Assembly (NCBI RefSeq): GCF_001721645.1
Contig: NZ_CP017141.1
Span: forward strand, 4,278,001 to 4,342,000
DNA: 64,000 bases
Source: Pedobacter steynii
GTDB taxonomy: Bacteria; Bacteroidota; Bacteroidia; Sphingobacteriales; Sphingobacteriaceae
Reading direction: 5' to 3'
How positions within the stretch are numbered: the first letter of the stretch is position 1; each line of letters opens with the position of its first letter. Shown here one piece after another: positions 9,102 through 18,897 of this stretch. The notes under the pieces are model-generated. The model saw nothing but the letters and a program-made list of their open reading frames with translations. It had not been told where the DNA came from and searched no databases. Made by a program: the position numbers and the translations under genes.

Positions 9102-10347
9102 CGTACGTTAAATTACAAAAAAATCTCTTGTCTAAGGCTCCTAATGCATCAGCAACAGCTTTAGTCATTACAATGATAACATCTTTTGTGGACTCATTCT
9201 CTGTAAATTTACCAACAACCTTTGCAAAGGTTGATCTGTTGCTCATTGGATTGGTAATTTTCATAACTGTTCCGATAGGGGCAGTACGGTGTAATACCAG
9301 CATTTTTGAGGGATCAAGATCCGGATCAGCAATCCAGATTCCTGTTCCTTTTTCGTCCATTTGGTTCAGGCCGTATCTGCTGGCAGGTAACCTTAAGGAA
9401 GGATTTTTTATAGAATTTAAAGTGTCAGTAGGGGTTTCTACTTCATTATGTGTCGGTTTTGCCGGGTATTGGCCTCTTATGATTAATTTCTGACCTACAG
9501 AAAGGGAGTTTGTATTAAGCCCGTTCTTTGCCTTTAACTGATCCATTGTCATTTTATAGGTAGTGGCAATGGAGTATATCGTTTCGTTGGAAGCAACAGT
9601 ATGCACGAGCAGTTCTTCTGAAGCGGAAGAGTCTGTTGTTGCATTAACCGGTGTGTTTCTTGTTGGTGGCGCAGTAGTGGTTTGTGCTGGAGCTACTGGT
9701 TGTTTTTTAGGGAAAATCGGAACCAGGACTTCTTCTTTCTTCCTGTTTTCTATTGGAACGTTCTGCTGAGCCGTAACGGGAGGATTAGCAGCTTTTGTTG
9801 TGCCGGCAGTTTCTTGGGGTTGTTCTTCCACCACATTTTTGGCAGGGATTTTTAACAACTGGCCGATCTGGAGGTTAATTGTTCTCAGGTTGTTGACTCT
9901 TTTAATCTCATTTACCGTGGTACCATACTTTTCAGCAAGCATATTCAGGTTTTCTTTCTTCTGAACGGTGTGTTCTATCAATCCACCTTCCGATACCTCA
10001 TTTGAACTATTTCCGGAAGTATTACTCTGATTGTTACCGGTTGTTTTACCAGCGGCATTTACTCTGGAAGGAGCCTGTTCTGCAACGAATGGAATATTAG
10101 TTGGTACTTTGATTACGACCCCGATTTGTAAAAACTTGTTGTCGTTGAAGGTCATGATGTCTTTTGGAACTACACTATACCTTCTTCCAATAGAATAATA
10201 AGTGTCTTTGGCTACTACCTGATGTAGGATTAGTTTTTTGCCGTTGCGGTTTTCTACCCCTATAGAATCCCGGGTACTGGTATTGGCATTAGCAGCAGAT
10301 AGATTTAAAACCACTGCAAACAACGATACTATATAATATTTATACAT
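9079..10347 (-). CDS. secreted protein with three LysM domains and an RlpA-like domain
   Basis: A cell-wall-binding protein of about 422 residues. The ATG at 10347 gives a direct signal peptide (MYKYYIVSLFAVVLNLSAANA); a longer frame starts 27 bases upstream. Three LysM repeats follow: HQVVAKDTYYSIGRRY, HTVQKKENLNMLAEKY and HTVASNETIYSIATTY. They are separated by Pro/Thr/Asn-rich linkers. The C-terminal region from about residue 320 (GLNQMDEKGTGIWIADP, LHRTAPIGTVMKITNP, VVGKF) resembles the double-psi barrel of RlpA-like proteins. It probably binds or remodels peptidoglycan. Confidence 0.82.
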   Translation of the reverse strand: MYKYYIVSLFAVVLNLSAANANTSTRDSIGVENRNGKKLILHQVVAKDTYYSIGRRYSVVPKDIMTFNDNKFLQIGVVIKVPTNIPFVAEQAPSRVNAAGKTTGNNQSNTSGNSSNEVSEGGLIEHTVQKKENLNMLAEKYGTTVNEIKRVNNLRTINLQIGQLLKIPAKNVVEEQPQETAGTTKAANPPVTAQQNVPIENRKKEEVLVPIFPKKQPVAPAQTTTAPPTRNTPVNATTDSSASEELLVHTVASNETIYSIATTYKMTMDQLKAKNGLNTNSLSVGQKLIIRGQYPAKPTHNEVETPTDTLNSIKNPSLRLPASRYGLNQMDEKGTGIWIADPDLDPSKMLVLHRTAPIGTVMKITNPMSNRSTFAKVVGKFTENESTKDVIIVMTKAVADALGALDKRFFCNLTYGGQDNEQ

Positions 10348-10530
10348 TAATGTCTTGTTAAATTTAATGGGCAATTATACGAATAATAAAAGAAAGCGGG
10401 AATTTTGAATATTTAACGCTCATTTTAAAGTGGTATTGTACGCCAAAATAACAATTTTCAAAACCATTTATAAGCCCTATTGTTATATATGCGATCCCTA
10501 TAATTACAACAAAATAAAAAAATAAATACC

Positions 10531-11010
10531 ATGGACGCAAAAGAAATCAGTTTAAATGAGAAAAAAGTGAAACCTGTAGTAGATATGCTGAATGACTATC
10601 TGGCTAACTACCATATGCATTACCAGAAATTAAGAGGATGTCACTGGAATGTTAAAGGGCAGAACTTTTTTACACTACATATCAAATTTGAAGAATTATA
10701 TACCAATGCCCAGTTAACTATTGATGAAATTGCTGAACGTGTGTTGACCTTAGGAAAGCCCCCTCATAGTCGTTTTTCAGACTATATTAAAGAGTCAGTG
10801 ATTAAAGAGGCGGATACAATTGGAATGAAAGATCTGGATATGGTTGATGCCGTTTTGGACGATATGGCCCAGTTGATCCAAATAGAGCGCGACTTACTGG
10901 AGGCTACTGATGCAGCTGGTGACGATGGTTCAAATGATATGGTAAACAGGTTTATGCAATTCAAGGAGAAAAATACCTGGATGTTACGCTCGTTTGCCGG
11001 AAAGAAATAA
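10531..11010 (+). CDS. dps: Dps family ferritin-like DNA-protection protein
   Basis: A 159-residue Dps/MrgA-type protein that oxidises and stores iron and protects DNA under starvation or peroxide stress. The inter-subunit ferroxidase residues fall in the usual spacing: His38 (CHWNVKG), His50 (FTLHIKFEELY), Asp65 and Glu69 (TIDEIAER). Length is normal. It is a single-gene unit with its own terminator 24 bp downstream. Confidence 0.93.
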   Translation: MDAKEISLNEKKVKPVVDMLNDYLANYHMHYQKLRGCHWNVKGQNFFTLHIKFEELYTNAQLTIDEIAERVLTLGKPPHSRFSDYIKESVIKEADTIGMKDLDMVDAVLDDMAQLIQIERDLLEATDAAGDDGSNDMVNRFMQFKEKNTWMLRSFAGKK

Positions 11011-11034
11011 CAATAACTTCCCCCCAATGATAAG

Positions 11035-11060
11035 GACCATGCATTTATGCATGGTCTTTT
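11035..11060 (+). terminator. Rho-independent terminator of dps
   Basis: A perfect 10-bp stem GACCATGCAT/ATGCATGGTC (11035-11044 with 11047-11056) with a very tight loop, followed by TTTT. Confidence 0.85.
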
Positions 11061-11112
11061 CTATTTAATGGCTTTATGTCAAACAACAATTGTTTAATAT
11101 CTTTGGCAGGTA

Positions 11113-12930
11113 ATGGGATATAAAAGTTTAGCAGAATGCGTTGCCGATTTAGAAAAACACGGCCATTTAATCAGGATTAAAGAAGAAGTAGATCCATATC
11201 TGGAGATGGCTGCGATCCATTTAAGGGTATATGAGGAGCAGGGGCCTGCCTTGTTCTTTGAGAAAGTTAAAGGAAGCCCTTTTCCGGCCGTGTCTAACTT
11301 GTTTGGTACATTGGAGCGTTCCAAATTTATGTTCAGGGATAGCCTGGATAAAGTAGAGCAGCTGGTGAGGCTGAGGTCTGACCCAATGAAAGTGCTGAAA
11401 AACCCTTTAAAACTTCCTGGAATAGGCTTTACCGCATTAACTGCATTACCCCTAAAGCAGACTTTTAAATCCGTATTTAGCAAGACAACAATCAGTGCTT
11501 TGCCTCAGATTGTGAACTGGCCTATGGACGGCGGTCCGTTTATCACCATGCCACAAGTTTATACAGAAGATATTGATAAACCAGGAATACTAAATGCAAA
11601 CCTGGGAATGTACCGCATTCAGCTTGCGGGCAACGATTACGTGAAGGACAAAGAAATAGGGCTCCATTACCAGATTCATCGTGGGATAGGGGTACATCAG
11701 TCAAAAGCCAATGCAAAAGGGCAGCCTTTAAAAGTAAGTATTTTTGTCGGAGGCCCACCATCTCATCCATTGGCGGCAGTAATGCCATTGCCGGAAGGAT
11801 TGTCAGAAATGACTTTTGCCGGTGCATTAGGTAACCGAAGATTCCGTTATTTCTACGATGAGGAGGGATTCTGCATTTCTGCAGACGCAGATTTTGTCAT
11901 CACCGGGACAGTTTATCCGCAGGAGAATAAACCTGAAGGTCCTTTTGGAGACCATTTAGGGTATTATAGTTTAACTCATCCTTTCCCATTGATGAAAGTA
12001 CATAACGTATACCATCGCAAAGATGCAATATGGTCTTTTACAGTGGTTGGAAGGCCTCCTCAGGAGGATACCAGTTTTGGTGCATTGATTCATGAAATTG
12101 CCGGATCAGCATTGCCAAAAGAGATTCACGGTCTGAAGGAATTGAATGCGGTAGATGCGGCAGGCGTACATCCCCTGCTGTTTGCGATAGGAAGCGAACG
12201 CTATACCCCCTTTCTCAAAGAGCGCAGGCCTCAGGAGATATTAACTATCGCAAATCACATTCTTGGCAAAAATCAGCTGAGCCTGGCCAAATACCTGTTT
12301 ATTGCTGCAAGAGAAGATGATGAAGCCCTGGATACACATCACATTTCAAAATTCCTTCAGCATATACTGGAGAGAATGGATTTCCCTACCGATCTGCATT
12401 TCCATACCAATACCACTATCGATACTTTAGATTATAGTGGTGATGGGTTGAATAGTGGTTCTAAGGTAGTATTTGCCGCTGCGGGAGAAAAACGCAGAAT
12501 ATTAGCTGGTCAGATTCCTGCTGGATTCAGTCTTCCTGAGTCTTTTAGTGATGCGCAGCTGGCCATTCCTGGAGTACTAGTCATTCAAAGCGGACCGTAT
12601 CAGGATCAGCATCAGACGGAACTGGAGGTGGAATCTTTAAACCAACATTTAAAAGATAGGGACCTGGAGGGGATTGCTTTAATTGTTTTATGTGATGACA
12701 GTTCTTTTACCGCTGAAAACATAAATAACCTGGTATGGATTGCTTTTACAAGGAGTAACCCTGCTTCAGATATCCATGGAATAGGGGCGTTTACCACACA
12801 TAAACATTGGGGATGTACAGGCCCAGTGGTTATTGATGCGCGTAAGAAACCTCATCATGCACCTGAACTGATAAAAGACCCTATAGTGGAGAAGAATATA
12901 GAACGGTTCTCAGGATTGTTTAAATCATAA
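11113..12930 (+). CDS. UbiD-family prenylated-FMN decarboxylase
   Basis: A 605-residue UbiD-like (de)carboxylase. Homologues of this length in Bacteroidota are usually assigned to menaquinone biosynthesis, but the sequence alone does not fix the substrate. Family features include the N-terminal ADLEKHGHLIRIKEEVDPYLEM segment and PEGPFGDHLGYYSLTHPFP near residue 276, which includes the catalytic-region Glu. A UbiX-type prenyltransferase would be needed and is not in the window. An AGG-containing ribosome site precedes the ATG. Confidence 0.85.
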   Translation: MGYKSLAECVADLEKHGHLIRIKEEVDPYLEMAAIHLRVYEEQGPALFFEKVKGSPFPAVSNLFGTLERSKFMFRDSLDKVEQLVRLRSDPMKVLKNPLKLPGIGFTALTALPLKQTFKSVFSKTTISALPQIVNWPMDGGPFITMPQVYTEDIDKPGILNANLGMYRIQLAGNDYVKDKEIGLHYQIHRGIGVHQSKANAKGQPLKVSIFVGGPPSHPLAAVMPLPEGLSEMTFAGALGNRRFRYFYDEEGFCISADADFVITGTVYPQENKPEGPFGDHLGYYSLTHPFPLMKVHNVYHRKDAIWSFTVVGRPPQEDTSFGALIHEIAGSALPKEIHGLKELNAVDAAGVHPLLFAIGSERYTPFLKERRPQEILTIANHILGKNQLSLAKYLFIAAREDDEALDTHHISKFLQHILERMDFPTDLHFHTNTTIDTLDYSGDGLNSGSKVVFAAAGEKRRILAGQIPAGFSLPESFSDAQLAIPGVLVIQSGPYQDQHQTELEVESLNQHLKDRDLEGIALIVLCDDSSFTAENINNLVWIAFTRSNPASDIHGIGAFTTHKHWGCTGPVVIDARKKPHHAPELIKDPIVEKNIERFSGLFKS

Positions 12931-12959
12931 AAAAGGGGTTGTAATTTACAACCCCTTTT
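12931..12959. terminator. bidirectional terminator after the UbiD-like gene
   Basis: A perfect 13-bp stem (12931-12943 with 12947-12959) with a 3-nt loop, A-rich on the left and T-rich on the right. It lies between the plus-strand decarboxylase and the minus-strand porin gene and can serve both. Confidence 0.88.
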
Positions 12960-12988
12960 CTTTTCTATTTTAGAAGACCATATCTTAT

Positions 12989-14488
12989 TTAGAATCTTAC
13001 TCCAAACGTCAGGAAAACATTGTTTCTGCCGGTTTTAATATTGGCAACAGGTTCCTGCTCATTATTTAAATAATAAGAATCCAAATCCACATTGTTTTCT
13101 ACACGCTGGTAAGCAAGGTCAACGTAATAATTCCCTACACGATAACCTAAACCTGCACTATAAAAGTCAGTCGCAAAGTAAGAATCTTTATCGTTTTTAA
13201 GCGGAGTGCCATTTTTGCCATAACCTGCTCTTAGGCTCACTGCATTGTCAACTTTATACTCTGCGCCAACTCTGAAGTTTACTGCTTCTTTATAATTCGT
13301 TTTGATTTGTCTGTTGAGGTTATTTAACTGGCCCTGGTTATTGTCCTGGTCAACGGAATACTGCATGGTAGAATAATCAATATAATCCACATCTGCAGAA
13401 AGTAACGCCCGGTTTCCAATTACATAACTTGCGCCAAATGATCCCTTTAATGGAGTACGCAAGCGATAAGTAATGCTTGAAATACCATCCGGATTGGTGT
13501 AGATACCAGACAGTGGTCCACTATAAAGCTTGGAATCCATAGTCGTCGATTGGGTGTCATCAAAATACAACCAGGTAGGGGTTTGGAGGGTAGCTCCCAG
13601 ACGGATATTGCTTTCAGGTCTGTAGATCAAACCAATACGTCCATTAAAACCAGAACCTTTTATTTCTGAGTTTACAAAGTAATTCATATCGTATTTTGTA
13701 CCCATCGTAGGGGAGGTAGCGACTGTCGTACCGGATTCTGAAAATACACGGTCAGTCAGGTAGCGTACATTTACAAAAGCCACACTTGCTCCAATATAGA
13801 ATTTATTTGAAATGTTCAGGGCTCCTGCGATATTCACTTCTGAGTTTGAACCACTTCTAACCTCTGATTGCCTTTGATTGCTAATACTAGCAGCATTTGA
13901 TAAAAAGGCATCGGAAGGCTGATTGTATCTGATTAATTTACTGCCTTCAGCCATTTTCTCTACCGAAAAATCGTCTAATGTTCCGCCATTGTGGAATCTG
14001 TTGGCTTCCTCAGCAAAGTAATCTGTAATGGAGTTTGGTGCATTCTGACCTTCGTAAACATAATTTGCAGTAAAATCATTATTGCGGTTGTATCCGATCC
14101 CGAATACGGCGCTGATTACTCCTTTTGATGGATCCTGACCTTTAGGTTTAAAGGTTGGACTATAAAATACCACACCCACATTGTTCAGGTTAAATTTATT
14201 TTTGGTGGCGTCTGTATTCTGACCTAAATAAGTGGCTTTACCTTTTATCATATTAAATTCAGGAGTAAGGCTGAATTCTGATTTGGTGAATAGGCCAAGG
14301 CCGGCAGGGTTGCCGCCTAATGAACTCATGTCTCCACCAACTCCGATCTGGGCACCGCCCATACTTTTAAACCTTGCAGAACTTCCGTAATTGGTTTGTG
14401 AAAACCTTAGTGCATCGGCCGTAATTTGAGCATATAAACTTCCTGTAGTGGCTACTATAGCCACTAAGGACAATAAAAGTTTTTTCAT
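12989..14488 (-). CDS. OmpP1/FadL-like outer-membrane transport protein
   Basis: A 499-residue outer-membrane beta-barrel candidate. It has a signal peptide (MKKLLLSLVAIVATTGSLYAQ) and then the hallmark N-terminal region of FadL/OmpP1 proteins, SARFKSMGGAQIGVGGDMSS followed by LGGNPAGLGL. The C-terminus ends in an aromatic residue (VFLTFGVRF), as expected for barrel assembly. The family moves hydrophobic compounds across the outer membrane; the ligand is unknown. It lies 32 bp downstream of the glycine-rich lipoprotein gene on the same strand. Confidence 0.82.
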   Translation of the reverse strand: MKKLLLSLVAIVATTGSLYAQITADALRFSQTNYGSSARFKSMGGAQIGVGGDMSSLGGNPAGLGLFTKSEFSLTPEFNMIKGKATYLGQNTDATKNKFNLNNVGVVFYSPTFKPKGQDPSKGVISAVFGIGYNRNNDFTANYVYEGQNAPNSITDYFAEEANRFHNGGTLDDFSVEKMAEGSKLIRYNQPSDAFLSNAASISNQRQSEVRSGSNSEVNIAGALNISNKFYIGASVAFVNVRYLTDRVFSESGTTVATSPTMGTKYDMNYFVNSEIKGSGFNGRIGLIYRPESNIRLGATLQTPTWLYFDDTQSTTMDSKLYSGPLSGIYTNPDGISSITYRLRTPLKGSFGASYVIGNRALLSADVDYIDYSTMQYSVDQDNNQGQLNNLNRQIKTNYKEAVNFRVGAEYKVDNAVSLRAGYGKNGTPLKNDKDSYFATDFYSAGLGYRVGNYYVDLAYQRVENNVDLDSYYLNNEQEPVANIKTGRNNVFLTFGVRF

Positions 14489-14520
14489 GTGTGTTTCTGA
14501 ATAATAAAAAAATGATCTGA

Positions 14521-15471
14521 CTAGCCTCTGCCTGCACGTGATGACCTGCCGCCACCTCCTCCGCCACCGCCGGAAGATCTGCCACCACCACCGCCTTCAC
14601 TTCCACCACGTGATGGAGGTGGACTGTAAGATGGTCTGCTTTGAGGTTCCGGTCTGTAGCTTTCGCCACGACTTTGTCTCTCTTGCGATGGTTGCGGTCT
14701 GTAGTTATCGCGGGTTGATGCCCTGCTGCCTTCTCCGCGGGAAGCTCTTGAGCTTCCGGAAGCACGGTTAGGGCCGTACATGTCAGCTCTGGTTCCTCTT
14801 GAAATCACATTTCCATTAAAATCAGTTCTCACCGTTTCCGAAGACCTGCCTGAAGGTCCGTATGAAGATCTTGCTCCGTCTCTGTAGCCTCTTGTTGCTC
14901 TTGGGGCATTGTTCGTTCTGCCGGTATAGGTTCCTCCGCCGATGTATCCACCGCCCCAGTAACCTCCTCCGTAGTATCCGCCACCATAGTAACCTCCACC
15001 GCCATAATAGTTATTCCATCCCCAATTGTTCCATCCCCATGGGTTATAACCAAAAGGAGAATAATAGTTACCCCATCCGTAGTATGGAGAATTCCATAGA
15101 GAACCAAAACTAAGACCTAGAGAGAAGCCATTGTAGCCGTATCCGCTACCATAGCCATAATATCCATTGTCAAAATAAGGATCGTAATATGATCTCCATG
15201 GGCTGGAGTAAGAGAATCTATTGATACGCGAAGAGTAATCCATATCATAATAAGGATCACTGGTGCCATAATATTCGTCGCTTTGATCGTAATTGTCCTG
15301 AGGAGCCTGTTGTCTCGGCCGTTCCTGTGGCGTATAAATCTGCGCCTTTGCGGTAGAGCCATAAACATCATCCTCATTCGTACTTTGCTGCGCATATCTT
15401 GGCGCAGAGCAGGACGCAACAACAAGTGTTGTCAGGGCCAGCATACTGGTGAATAAATGGTTAGGTTTCAT
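14521..15471 (-). CDS. glycine-rich, Arg/Ser-rich lipoprotein of unknown function
   Basis: A 316-residue lipoprotein when started at the ATG at 15471, which gives the signal MKPNHLFTSMLALTTLVVASC; an in-frame start 27 bases upstream spoils it. The middle is an extreme Tyr/Gly/Asn-Trp low-complexity region (repeated YYGGGYYGGGY-type units). The C-terminus is Ser/Arg/Gly-rich and ends in polyglycine. Such proteins occur widely in Sphingobacteriaceae; no enzymatic domain is visible. It probably forms an operon with the FadL-like porin. Confidence 0.75.
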   Translation of the reverse strand: MKPNHLFTSMLALTTLVVASCSAPRYAQQSTNEDDVYGSTAKAQIYTPQERPRQQAPQDNYDQSDEYYGTSDPYYDMDYSSRINRFSYSSPWRSYYDPYFDNGYYGYGSGYGYNGFSLGLSFGSLWNSPYYGWGNYYSPFGYNPWGWNNWGWNNYYGGGGYYGGGYYGGGYWGGGYIGGGTYTGRTNNAPRATRGYRDGARSSYGPSGRSSETVRTDFNGNVISRGTRADMYGPNRASGSSRASRGEGSRASTRDNYRPQPSQERQSRGESYRPEPQSRPSYSPPPSRGGSEGGGGGRSSGGGGGGGGRSSRAGRG

Positions 15472-15520
15472 AACTATATGTTTTCTTTGTGTGTGCACGT
15501 TTTTTGTAGGTATAAATTTA

Positions 15521-15528
15521 TAAATTTG
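15521..15528 (+). promoter_or_regulatory. possible -7 element upstream of proS
   Basis: TAAATTTG fits the Bacteroidota -7 consensus TAnnTTTG and lies 48 bp before the proS start. The nearest upstream TTTG is 14 bases away, shorter than the usual spacing of about 19, so the -33 box is uncertain. Confidence 0.3.
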
Positions 15529-15575
15529 TAGCCTACATTACAAGCAAACTTACACAAAAAACGTTCCAAATAGTT

Positions 15576-17048
15576 ATGAGCAAAGGTATTACAAGTAAAA
15601 ACGAAGATTATTCCCAGTGGTATAACGACATTGTTATAAAGGCCGACCTTGCAGAGCATTCCTCTGTTAAAGGATGTATGGTGATAAAACCCTATGGATA
15701 CTCCATTTGGGAGAAAATACAGGCGGTTTTGGACCAGAAATTTAAAGATACAGGCCACAGCAATGCTTACTTTCCTTTATTCATTCCTAAGTCATATTTT
15801 TCAAAGGAAGCATCCCATGTGGAAGGCTTTGCGACAGAATGTGCAGTTGTGACACATTACCGTCTTAAAAATGATGGAAACGGAAACATTGTCGTAGATG
15901 AAACCGCCAAACTGGAAGAGGAACTGATCGTAAGACCAACTTCCGAAACCATCATCTGGAACACTTATAAAGGATGGATCCAATCTTACCGTGATCTTCC
16001 GCTACTGATCAACCAATGGGCTAACGTTGTGCGCTGGGAAATGCGTACCCGCCTATTCCTTCGTACCACAGAATTCCTTTGGCAGGAAGGGCATACTGCA
16101 CATTCTACTGCACAGGAAGCAATTGAAGAAACAGAAAGAATGCTGGATGTGTACGCGGATTTTGCAGAAAACTGGATGGGTGTACCAGTAGTGAAAGGAT
16201 TAAAAACACCAAATGAACGTTTTGCCGGTGCTTTGGATACTTATTGTATCGAGGCGCTAATGCAGGATGGAAAAGCTTTGCAGGCAGGAACATCACACTT
16301 CCTCGGACAAAACTTTGCAAAGGCTTTCGATGTGAAATTCACCAATAAAGAAGGTAAAATAGAACACGTATGGGCTACTTCATGGGGCGTTTCGACCCGC
16401 TTAATGGGCGCACTGATTATGGCGCATAGCGACGATGCCGGATTGGTTTTACCTCCGAAATTGGCACCTATTCAGGTAGTCATTGTTCCGATTTATAAGG
16501 GAGAAGAGGAGCTGAAAAACATTTCCACATTTGTAGATGAGCTGATGCCTAAACTAAAACGCCTTGGTATCTCTGTAAAATATGACGACCGTGATACCCA
16601 ACGTCCGGGATTCAAATTTGCGGAGTATGAACTAAAAGGAGTGCCAATTCGTTTAGCTATTGGTGGAAGAGATATGGAAAATGGTACTGTTGAGCTTGCC
16701 CGCAGGGATACAAGAGAAAAACAAACCGTAATTCAGGAAGGTCTTGATATTCATATTGCCCAGTTACTGGAGGAAATTCAGGCTAATATTTTCGATAAGG
16801 CATTAAAATTCAGAGAAGAGCATACCACTGAGGCGAACTCTTATGATGAATTTAAAGAACTGCTGGATGGTAAAGCCGGATTTATTTCTGCACATTGGGA
16901 TGGAACACCAGAAACAGAACAGAAAATTAAAGAAGAAACAAAAGCAACAATCAGGTGCGTGCCTTTAAACAATAAACTGGAAGATGGTGTTTGTATCTAT
17001 TCTGGTAAACCATCTAAACAAAGGGTATTGTTTGCCAGAGCTTACTAA
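15576..17048 (+). CDS. proS: proline--tRNA ligase (archaeal/eukaryotic-type, short form)
   Basis: A 490-residue class II synthetase charging tRNA-Pro. It lacks the bacterial editing insertion and has the archaeal-type arrangement: DYSQWYNDIVIKADLAE at the start, the motif 2 region EMRTRLFLRTTEFLWQEGHTAH, motif 3 around SWGVSTRLMGALIMAHSDD, and the C-terminal anticodon and extension domains ending in RAY. This form is normal for Bacteroidota. Its cognate tRNA-Pro occurs in four copies at 30,630-31,094. Confidence 0.95.
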   Translation: MSKGITSKNEDYSQWYNDIVIKADLAEHSSVKGCMVIKPYGYSIWEKIQAVLDQKFKDTGHSNAYFPLFIPKSYFSKEASHVEGFATECAVVTHYRLKNDGNGNIVVDETAKLEEELIVRPTSETIIWNTYKGWIQSYRDLPLLINQWANVVRWEMRTRLFLRTTEFLWQEGHTAHSTAQEAIEETERMLDVYADFAENWMGVPVVKGLKTPNERFAGALDTYCIEALMQDGKALQAGTSHFLGQNFAKAFDVKFTNKEGKIEHVWATSWGVSTRLMGALIMAHSDDAGLVLPPKLAPIQVVIVPIYKGEEELKNISTFVDELMPKLKRLGISVKYDDRDTQRPGFKFAEYELKGVPIRLAIGGRDMENGTVELARRDTREKQTVIQEGLDIHIAQLLEEIQANIFDKALKFREEHTTEANSYDEFKELLDGKAGFISAHWDGTPETEQKIKEETKATIRCVPLNNKLEDGVCIYSGKPSKQRVLFARAY

Positions 17049-17059
17049 ATCAACACTTA

Positions 17060-17755
17060 ATGGATACTGAAAATTACGGTAAAATACTTAAAGAATTTGA
17101 AAATAAAGCTTCTTTAAAGCAGGCGATTTACAGAAATACAACTGAGATTTTTGAATTGTTGAAAAGGCAATTGTCAAAGACTGCCGGCAGACTAAAACAC
17201 GATTACGGGGTAAAAGATACCTCTGTCGAAATTGACTATAAAGAGAATAATAAGTTTGAAGCTCAGCTTAAGTTTTCCGGCGATATGCTGATGGTATCCA
17301 TGCACAGTAATATTTTTAACTTTGAACCTGCCCATTCTATATTTCAAACGAAATACATTAAGGATGATCCTTCATTGAGTTACTGTGGTGTGATCTATAT
17401 TCATAATTTTCTGGCTGATTCTATTAAATACAACCGCCTGGCGGATGAAGGGTCGCTGATCGCCCGTATCCTCATCAACAGAGACAAGCACTTTATGGTG
17501 GAAGGAGAGGGGGCGCTGGATTTTCTGTACCAGGATATTGCCAATAATCTGGTCACAGAAGAGAAGCTGACAGACATCATAGAAAGGTCAATTTTGTTCT
17601 GTTTGGCTTCGGATCTGGTAATTCCTCCTTTTGCGCAAATAAAAGAAGTAACTTTAAATCAAAAACAATCCATGTTGGCGGCAAGCGGATATCCTACAGG
17701 TAAACATCTGGGATATCAGTTTAAAGCGGAAATAGAGCAAAATAATAACATATGA
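17060..17755 (+). CDS. conserved hypothetical protein between proS and a trans-sulfuration gene
   Basis: A 231-residue soluble protein with no signal peptide or membrane segment. I do not recognise a domain. The N-terminal third is helical and charged (ILKEFENKASLKQAIYRNTTEIFELLKRQL), and the middle is beta-rich (FEAQLKFSGDMLMVSMHSNIF). It starts 11 bp after proS and its stop overlaps the ATG of the next gene (ATGA), so it belongs to the same operon; the link with tRNA charging or sulfur amino acids is unexplained. Confidence 0.65.
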   Translation: MDTENYGKILKEFENKASLKQAIYRNTTEIFELLKRQLSKTAGRLKHDYGVKDTSVEIDYKENNKFEAQLKFSGDMLMVSMHSNIFNFEPAHSIFQTKYIKDDPSLSYCGVIYIHNFLADSIKYNRLADEGSLIARILINRDKHFMVEGEGALDFLYQDIANNLVTEEKLTDIIERSILFCLASDLVIPPFAQIKEVTLNQKQSMLAASGYPTGKHLGYQFKAEIEQNNNI

Positions 17756-18891
17756 AGTTCGCAACGAAAGCAATACATGCCGGTCAGGAACCTGACCCGT
17801 CTACCGGAGCAGTAATGACTCCTATATACCAAACCTCTACCTATTGGCAGAAATCACCTGGTGATCATCAGGGATTTGAATATTCAAGAGGTACTAACCC
17901 TACGCGTAAGGCCCTGGAGGCGTGTCTGGCCGCTTTGGAAAATGCGAAACACGGTTTGGCTTTTTCAAGTGGAATGGGTGCTACAGATACCGTTTTGAGG
18001 TTGTTGCAACCGGGAGATGAAGTCATTACAGGTAATGACCTTTACGGAGGTTCTTATCGTATTTTCACCAAGGTATATGCAAAATATGGCATTAAATTTC
18101 ATTTTCTGGATTTGTCAAAGCCAGAAAATATGTTGCCTTATATCAATGATAAAACAAAGTTGGTATGGATTGAAACCCCTACAAACCCAACTATGCAGAT
18201 CATTGACATTGAAGGTATTGCCAGGATCACCAAAGAACGCAAACTAATCCTGACGGTAGACAATACTTTTGCTTCTCCTTATCTGCAAAATCCTATGGAT
18301 CTTGGTGCTGATATCGTGATGCATTCTGTAACCAAATACATTGGCGGTCACTCTGATGTCGTTATGGGTGCACTACTGGTAAATGATGATCAGTTGTATA
18401 AAGACCTTTGGTTTATCTACAATGCCTGTGGCGCCACTCCGGGACCTCAGGATGCCTTTCTGGTACTTAGAGGGATTAAGACCCTTCACCTGAGAATGAA
18501 AGCACATTGTGAAAACGGAGAGAAGGTTGCCCGTTTCCTTAAAAGCCACCCAAAAGTAGATAAGATCTACTGGCCTGGTTTTGAGGATCATCCTAATCAT
18601 GATATTGCTAAAAAGCAAATGCGTGGTTTTGGCGGTATGGTTTCCATTACCCTAAAGGATGCTGATCTTCAGGAAACTTTCCGGATTGCTTCTTCATTCA
18701 AAGTCTTTACGCTGGCAGAATCTCTGGGCGGTGTTGAATCTTTAATCAATCACCCGGTAAGCATGACACACGGTTCTATCCCGAAAGAAGAACGTGAAAA
18801 AGTAGGTGTTACTGATAACCTTTTACGCCTCAGTGTTGGCGTAGAGGATATCGACGACTTAATCGCAGACTTAGAACAAGCTTTAAAATAA
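17752..18891 (+). CDS. cystathionine gamma-synthase/lyase family PLP enzyme
   Basis: A 379-residue Cys/Met-metabolism PLP enzyme (MetB/MetC/MegL superfamily). The PLP-lysine motif is HSVTKYIGGHSDV, and the substrate-pocket segments YSRGTNPTRKALE and TLAESLGGVESLINHP are present. Whether it makes or cleaves cystathionine cannot be decided from motifs alone. Its start overlaps the preceding hypothetical gene by 4 bases. Confidence 0.88.
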   Translation: MKFATKAIHAGQEPDPSTGAVMTPIYQTSTYWQKSPGDHQGFEYSRGTNPTRKALEACLAALENAKHGLAFSSGMGATDTVLRLLQPGDEVITGNDLYGGSYRIFTKVYAKYGIKFHFLDLSKPENMLPYINDKTKLVWIETPTNPTMQIIDIEGIARITKERKLILTVDNTFASPYLQNPMDLGADIVMHSVTKYIGGHSDVVMGALLVNDDQLYKDLWFIYNACGATPGPQDAFLVLRGIKTLHLRMKAHCENGEKVARFLKSHPKVDKIYWPGFEDHPNHDIAKKQMRGFGGMVSITLKDADLQETFRIASSFKVFTLAESLGGVESLINHPVSMTHGSIPKEEREKVGVTDNLLRLSVGVEDIDDLIADLEQALK

Positions 18892-18897
18892 GAAATA

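Noticed and set aside
14829..15425. Open frames on both strands over the glycine-rich lipoprotein gene
   Set aside because: They follow from the low-complexity codon repetition of the real gene and have no sensible composition or start.
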